Positions 62,367 to 64,000 of a DNA stretch of 64,000 nt are shown piece by piece. Numbering within the stretch: the first letter of the stretch is position 1; every line of letters starts with the position of its first letter. Position numbers and translations under genes: made by a program. The DNA is from Limanda limanda. Its lineage: Eukaryota; Chordata; Actinopteri; Pleuronectiformes; Pleuronectidae. The stretch is taken from positions 434,001 to 498,000 of the forward strand of contig NW_026870547.1 in the NCBI RefSeq assembly GCF_963576545.1, given 5' to 3'. The notes below the pieces were generated by a model that was not told the DNA's origin, did no database searches, and was given only the letters and a program-made list of their open reading frames with translations.

Positions 62367-64000
62367 AAGTCTCTCCGACCTTCACAAAAAAAGTTATTCA
62401 AGAATATCTCTTTCTCCTATGTGCTTTCATCCCTAACCCTAACCCTTCCGAAAGTCGGAGAAGCTCAAGGATGGTACCGATCGATGCGCGCTACCCCATT
62501 TAGTGGGGGTAGAGCCTACTTGCAAGTCTCTCCGACCTTCACAAAAAAAGTTATTCAAGAATATCTCTTTCTCCTATGTGCTTTCATCCCTAACCCTAAC
62601 CCTAACCCTTCCGAAAGTCGGAGAAGCTCAAGGATGGTACTGATCGATGCGCGCAACCCCATTTAGTGGGGGTAGAGCCTACTTGCAAGTCTCTCCGACC
62701 TTCACAAAAAAAGTTATTCAAGAATATCTCCTCAGATTTGGGGGAATTTCGTCGGTCGACCTCTTCCGAAGGTCGTACAAGCTCGGGGATGGTACCAATC
62801 GATCCGCAGGACCCAAATTAGTCCAGATGCAACCACTTTCCAAGTCTCTCCGACCTTCACAAAAAAAGTTATTCAAGAATATCTCTTTCTCCTATGTGCT
62901 TTCATCCCTAACCCTAACCCTAACCCTTCCGAAAGTCGGAGAAGCTCAAGGATGGTACCGATCGATGCGCGCTACCCCATTTAGTGGGGGTAGAGCCTAC
63001 TTGCAAGTCTCTCCGACCTTCACAAAAAAAGTTATTCAAGAATATCTCTTTCTCCTATGTGCTTTCATCCCTAACCCTAACCCTAACCCTTCCGAAAGTC
63101 GGAGAAGCTCAAGGATGGTACCGATCGATGCGCGCTACCCCATTTAGTGGGGGTAGAGCCTACTTGCAAGTCTCTCCGACCTTCACAAAAAAAGTTATTC
63201 AAGAATATCTCTTTCTCCTATGTGCTTTCATCCCTAACCCTAACCCTAACCCTTCCGAAAGTCGGAGAAGCTCAAGGATGGTACCGATCGATGCGCGCTA
63301 CCCCATTTAGTGGGGTAGAGCCTACTTGCAAGTCTCTCCGACCTTCACAAAAAAAGTTATTCAAGAATATCTCTTTCTCCTATGTGCTTTCATCCCTAAC
63401 CCTAACCCTAACCCTTCCGAAAGTCGGAGAAGCTCAAGGATGGTACCGATCGATGCGCGCTACCCCATTTAGTGGGGGTAGAGCCTACTTGCAAGTCTCT
63501 CCGACCTTCACAAAAAAAGTTATTCAAGAATATCTCTTTCTCCTATGTGCTTTCATCCCTAACCCTAACCCTTCCGAAAGTCGGAGAAGCTCAAGGATGG
63601 TACTGATCGATGCGCGCAACCCCATTTAGTGGGGGTAGAGCCTACTTGCAAGTCTCTCCGACCTTCACAAAAAAAGTTATTCAAGAATATCTCCTCAGAT
63701 TTGGGGGAATTTCGTCGGTCGACCTCTTCCGAAGGTCGTACAAGCTCGGGGATGGTACCAATCGATCCGCAGGACCCAAATTAGTCCAGATGCAACCACT
63801 TTCCAAGTCTCTCCGACCTTCACAAAAAAAGTTATTCAAGAATATCTCTTTCTCCTATGTGCTTTCATCCCTAACCCTAACCCTTCCGAAAGTCGGAGAA
63901 GCTCAAGGATGGTACCGATCGATGCGCGCTACCCCATTTAGTGGGGGTAGAGCCTACTTGCAAGTCTCTCCGACCTTCACAAAAAAAGTTATTCAAGAAT
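62367..64000 (+). repeat. Right-edge section, irregular units and truncated monomer
   Basis: The order is 157,163,155,163,163,162,163,157,155,157 and then 39 bases of a further unit (63962-64000), which I call A only by default because the diagnostic centre is cut off. The 157-bp unit at 63493 has the GCAACCCC ending and precedes B, which is unusual because that ending normally sits on three-repeat units. The array clearly continues beyond the window. Confidence 0.88.
63298..63318. repeat. Perfect 8-bp-stem hairpin created by a one-base deletion
   Basis: In the 162-bp A unit at 63168 the run of five G is shortened to four. This makes CTACCCCA and TGGGGTAG exact reverse complements around a five-base loop, TTTAG. 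All other A units have an extra G that must bulge out. It is a single natural variant of the hairpin described at 443-464. Confidence 0.85.

Larger units (their letters stand above)
1..63804 (+). repeat. B-type monomer family, 101 copies (155 bp)
   Basis: B units lack the telomere-like tract. Their starts are: 1, 802, 1283, 1764, 2565, 3046, 3846, 4653, 5134, 5615, 6422, 7549, 8030, 8837, 9638, 10445, 11083, 11558, 11713, 12520, 13164, 13639, 13957, 14764, 15082, 15726, 16201, 16519, 16994, 17312, 18113, 18594, 18912, 19387, 19705, 20512, 20993, 21800, 22764, 23885, 24360, 24678, 25811, 26130, 26774, 27249, 27568, 28212, 28687, 29005, 29480, 29798, 30605, 31086, 31404, 31879, 32197, 33004, 33485, 34292, 35256, 36377, 37178, 37496, 38303, 40089, 40571, 41215, 42016, 42491, 42972, 43610, 44085, 44886, 45361, 45842, 46317, 46798, 47442, 47917, 48392, 48873, 49668, 50475, 51928, 52246, 53047, 53522, 54003, 54804, 55285, 56086, 57539, 57857, 58821, 59954, 60272, 61405, 61723, 62687, 63650. 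Everything between consecutive B units is A-type, in runs of 0 to 10. Confidence 0.95.
156..63961 (+). repeat. A2 subfamily: 157-bp A monomers with two telomere-like repeats, 43 copies
   Basis: These A units have CCCTAA twice instead of three times and are otherwise like the 163-bp form. Starts: 156, 1919, 3201, 6577, 8992, 10600, 11238, 13319, 15881, 16674, 17793, 19067, 21955, 22919, 23565, 24040, 26929, 28367, 29160, 31559, 34447, 35411, 36057, 36858, 41370, 42171, 43290, 43765, 44240, 45041, 45997, 47597, 48072, 51608, 52401, 53202, 54484, 55766, 57219, 58338, 62367, 63493, 63805. Most sit directly after a B unit, so the shorter form behaves as an inherited position in a higher-order unit rather than as random slippage. 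A minority (for example 17793, 23565, 43290, 54484) lie inside or near the end of A runs. Confidence 0.93.
1..64000 (+). repeat. Two-family satellite DNA array, 400 monomers
   Basis: Every base falls into a head-to-tail monomer that starts with AAGTCTCTCCGACC. Hand parsing gives 298 full A units, 101 B units and one partial A unit, and the unit lengths sum exactly to 64,000. GC content is about 47% in A and 48% in B. No unit is inverted, and no transposon, gene or unique spacer interrupts the array. Tandem monomers of 155-163 bp with nested higher-order duplications are known from centromeric, pericentromeric and subtelomeric heterochromatin of eukaryotes. Which of these applies here is inference, because both window edges lie inside the array. 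Open frames on the + strand arise because A and B units lack stops in certain frames. They repeat the same peptide in shifting frames and are not genes. Confidence 0.97.

Noticed and set aside
1..64000. CRISPR array
   Set aside because: There are no short direct repeats separated by unique spacers; whole 151-163 bp monomers repeat in tandem with no unique sequence.
1..64000. tRNA, rRNA, 5S or snRNA gene derived satellite
   Set aside because: I see no RNA polymerase III A/B box pair, cloverleaf arms or rRNA-like segment in either monomer, although remote similarity would need a database search.

Overview
The whole 64,000-base window is one uninterrupted satellite DNA array. I find no gene, RNA gene, transposon or unique sequence. 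By hand parsing it resolves exactly into 400 head-to-tail units: 298 complete A-type monomers, 101 B-type monomers, and one A monomer cut off by the right edge. The A monomers are 252 of 163 bp, 43 of 157 bp, 2 of 162 bp and 1 of 151 bp. The B monomers are 97 of 155 bp and 4 of 156 bp. All units point the same way.

A and B are relatives. They share an almost invariant 44-bp left end and align without gaps over their last 79 bp at about 71% identity. Their centres are unrelated. The centre of A carries a short telomere-like tract (CCCTAA on the + strand, TTAGGG on the - strand), usually three repeats plus CCC. The centre of B has none and instead holds a G-run and a SalI-type palindrome. A 155-163 bp monomer of roughly nucleosome length, uniform orientation and multi-monomer duplications are typical of a eukaryotic centromeric, pericentromeric or subtelomeric satellite. 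Most diagnostic variants are CpG transitions, which suggests a genome that methylates cytosine (plant, vertebrate or similar). The organism cannot be named from this sequence.

Layout: 1-6421 contains 3.85-kb and 1.28-kb duplications. 6422-11557 contains a 1.6-kb duplication. 11558-14763 opens with the only B-B junction. 14764-27248 and 27249-38458 are two successive copies of a ~12.49-kb superunit, with 2.4-kb, 964-bp and 1.44-kb duplications nested inside. 38459-40570 holds the longest A-only run (ten monomers) with a 489-bp trimeric repeat. 40571-49667 is built from short B+2A modules with 2.87-kb and 2.08-kb offset copies. 49668-58820 holds 807-bp, 1282-bp and 5.6-kb offset duplications. 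58821-62366 is a 1451-bp nine-monomer repeat, after which irregular units run to the edge.

No genes work together here. Long open frames exist on the + strand, but they are translations of the repeat. What is informative is the array's architecture: a telomere-bearing and a telomere-free monomer class, interspersed non-randomly, with a clear record of recent unequal exchange.
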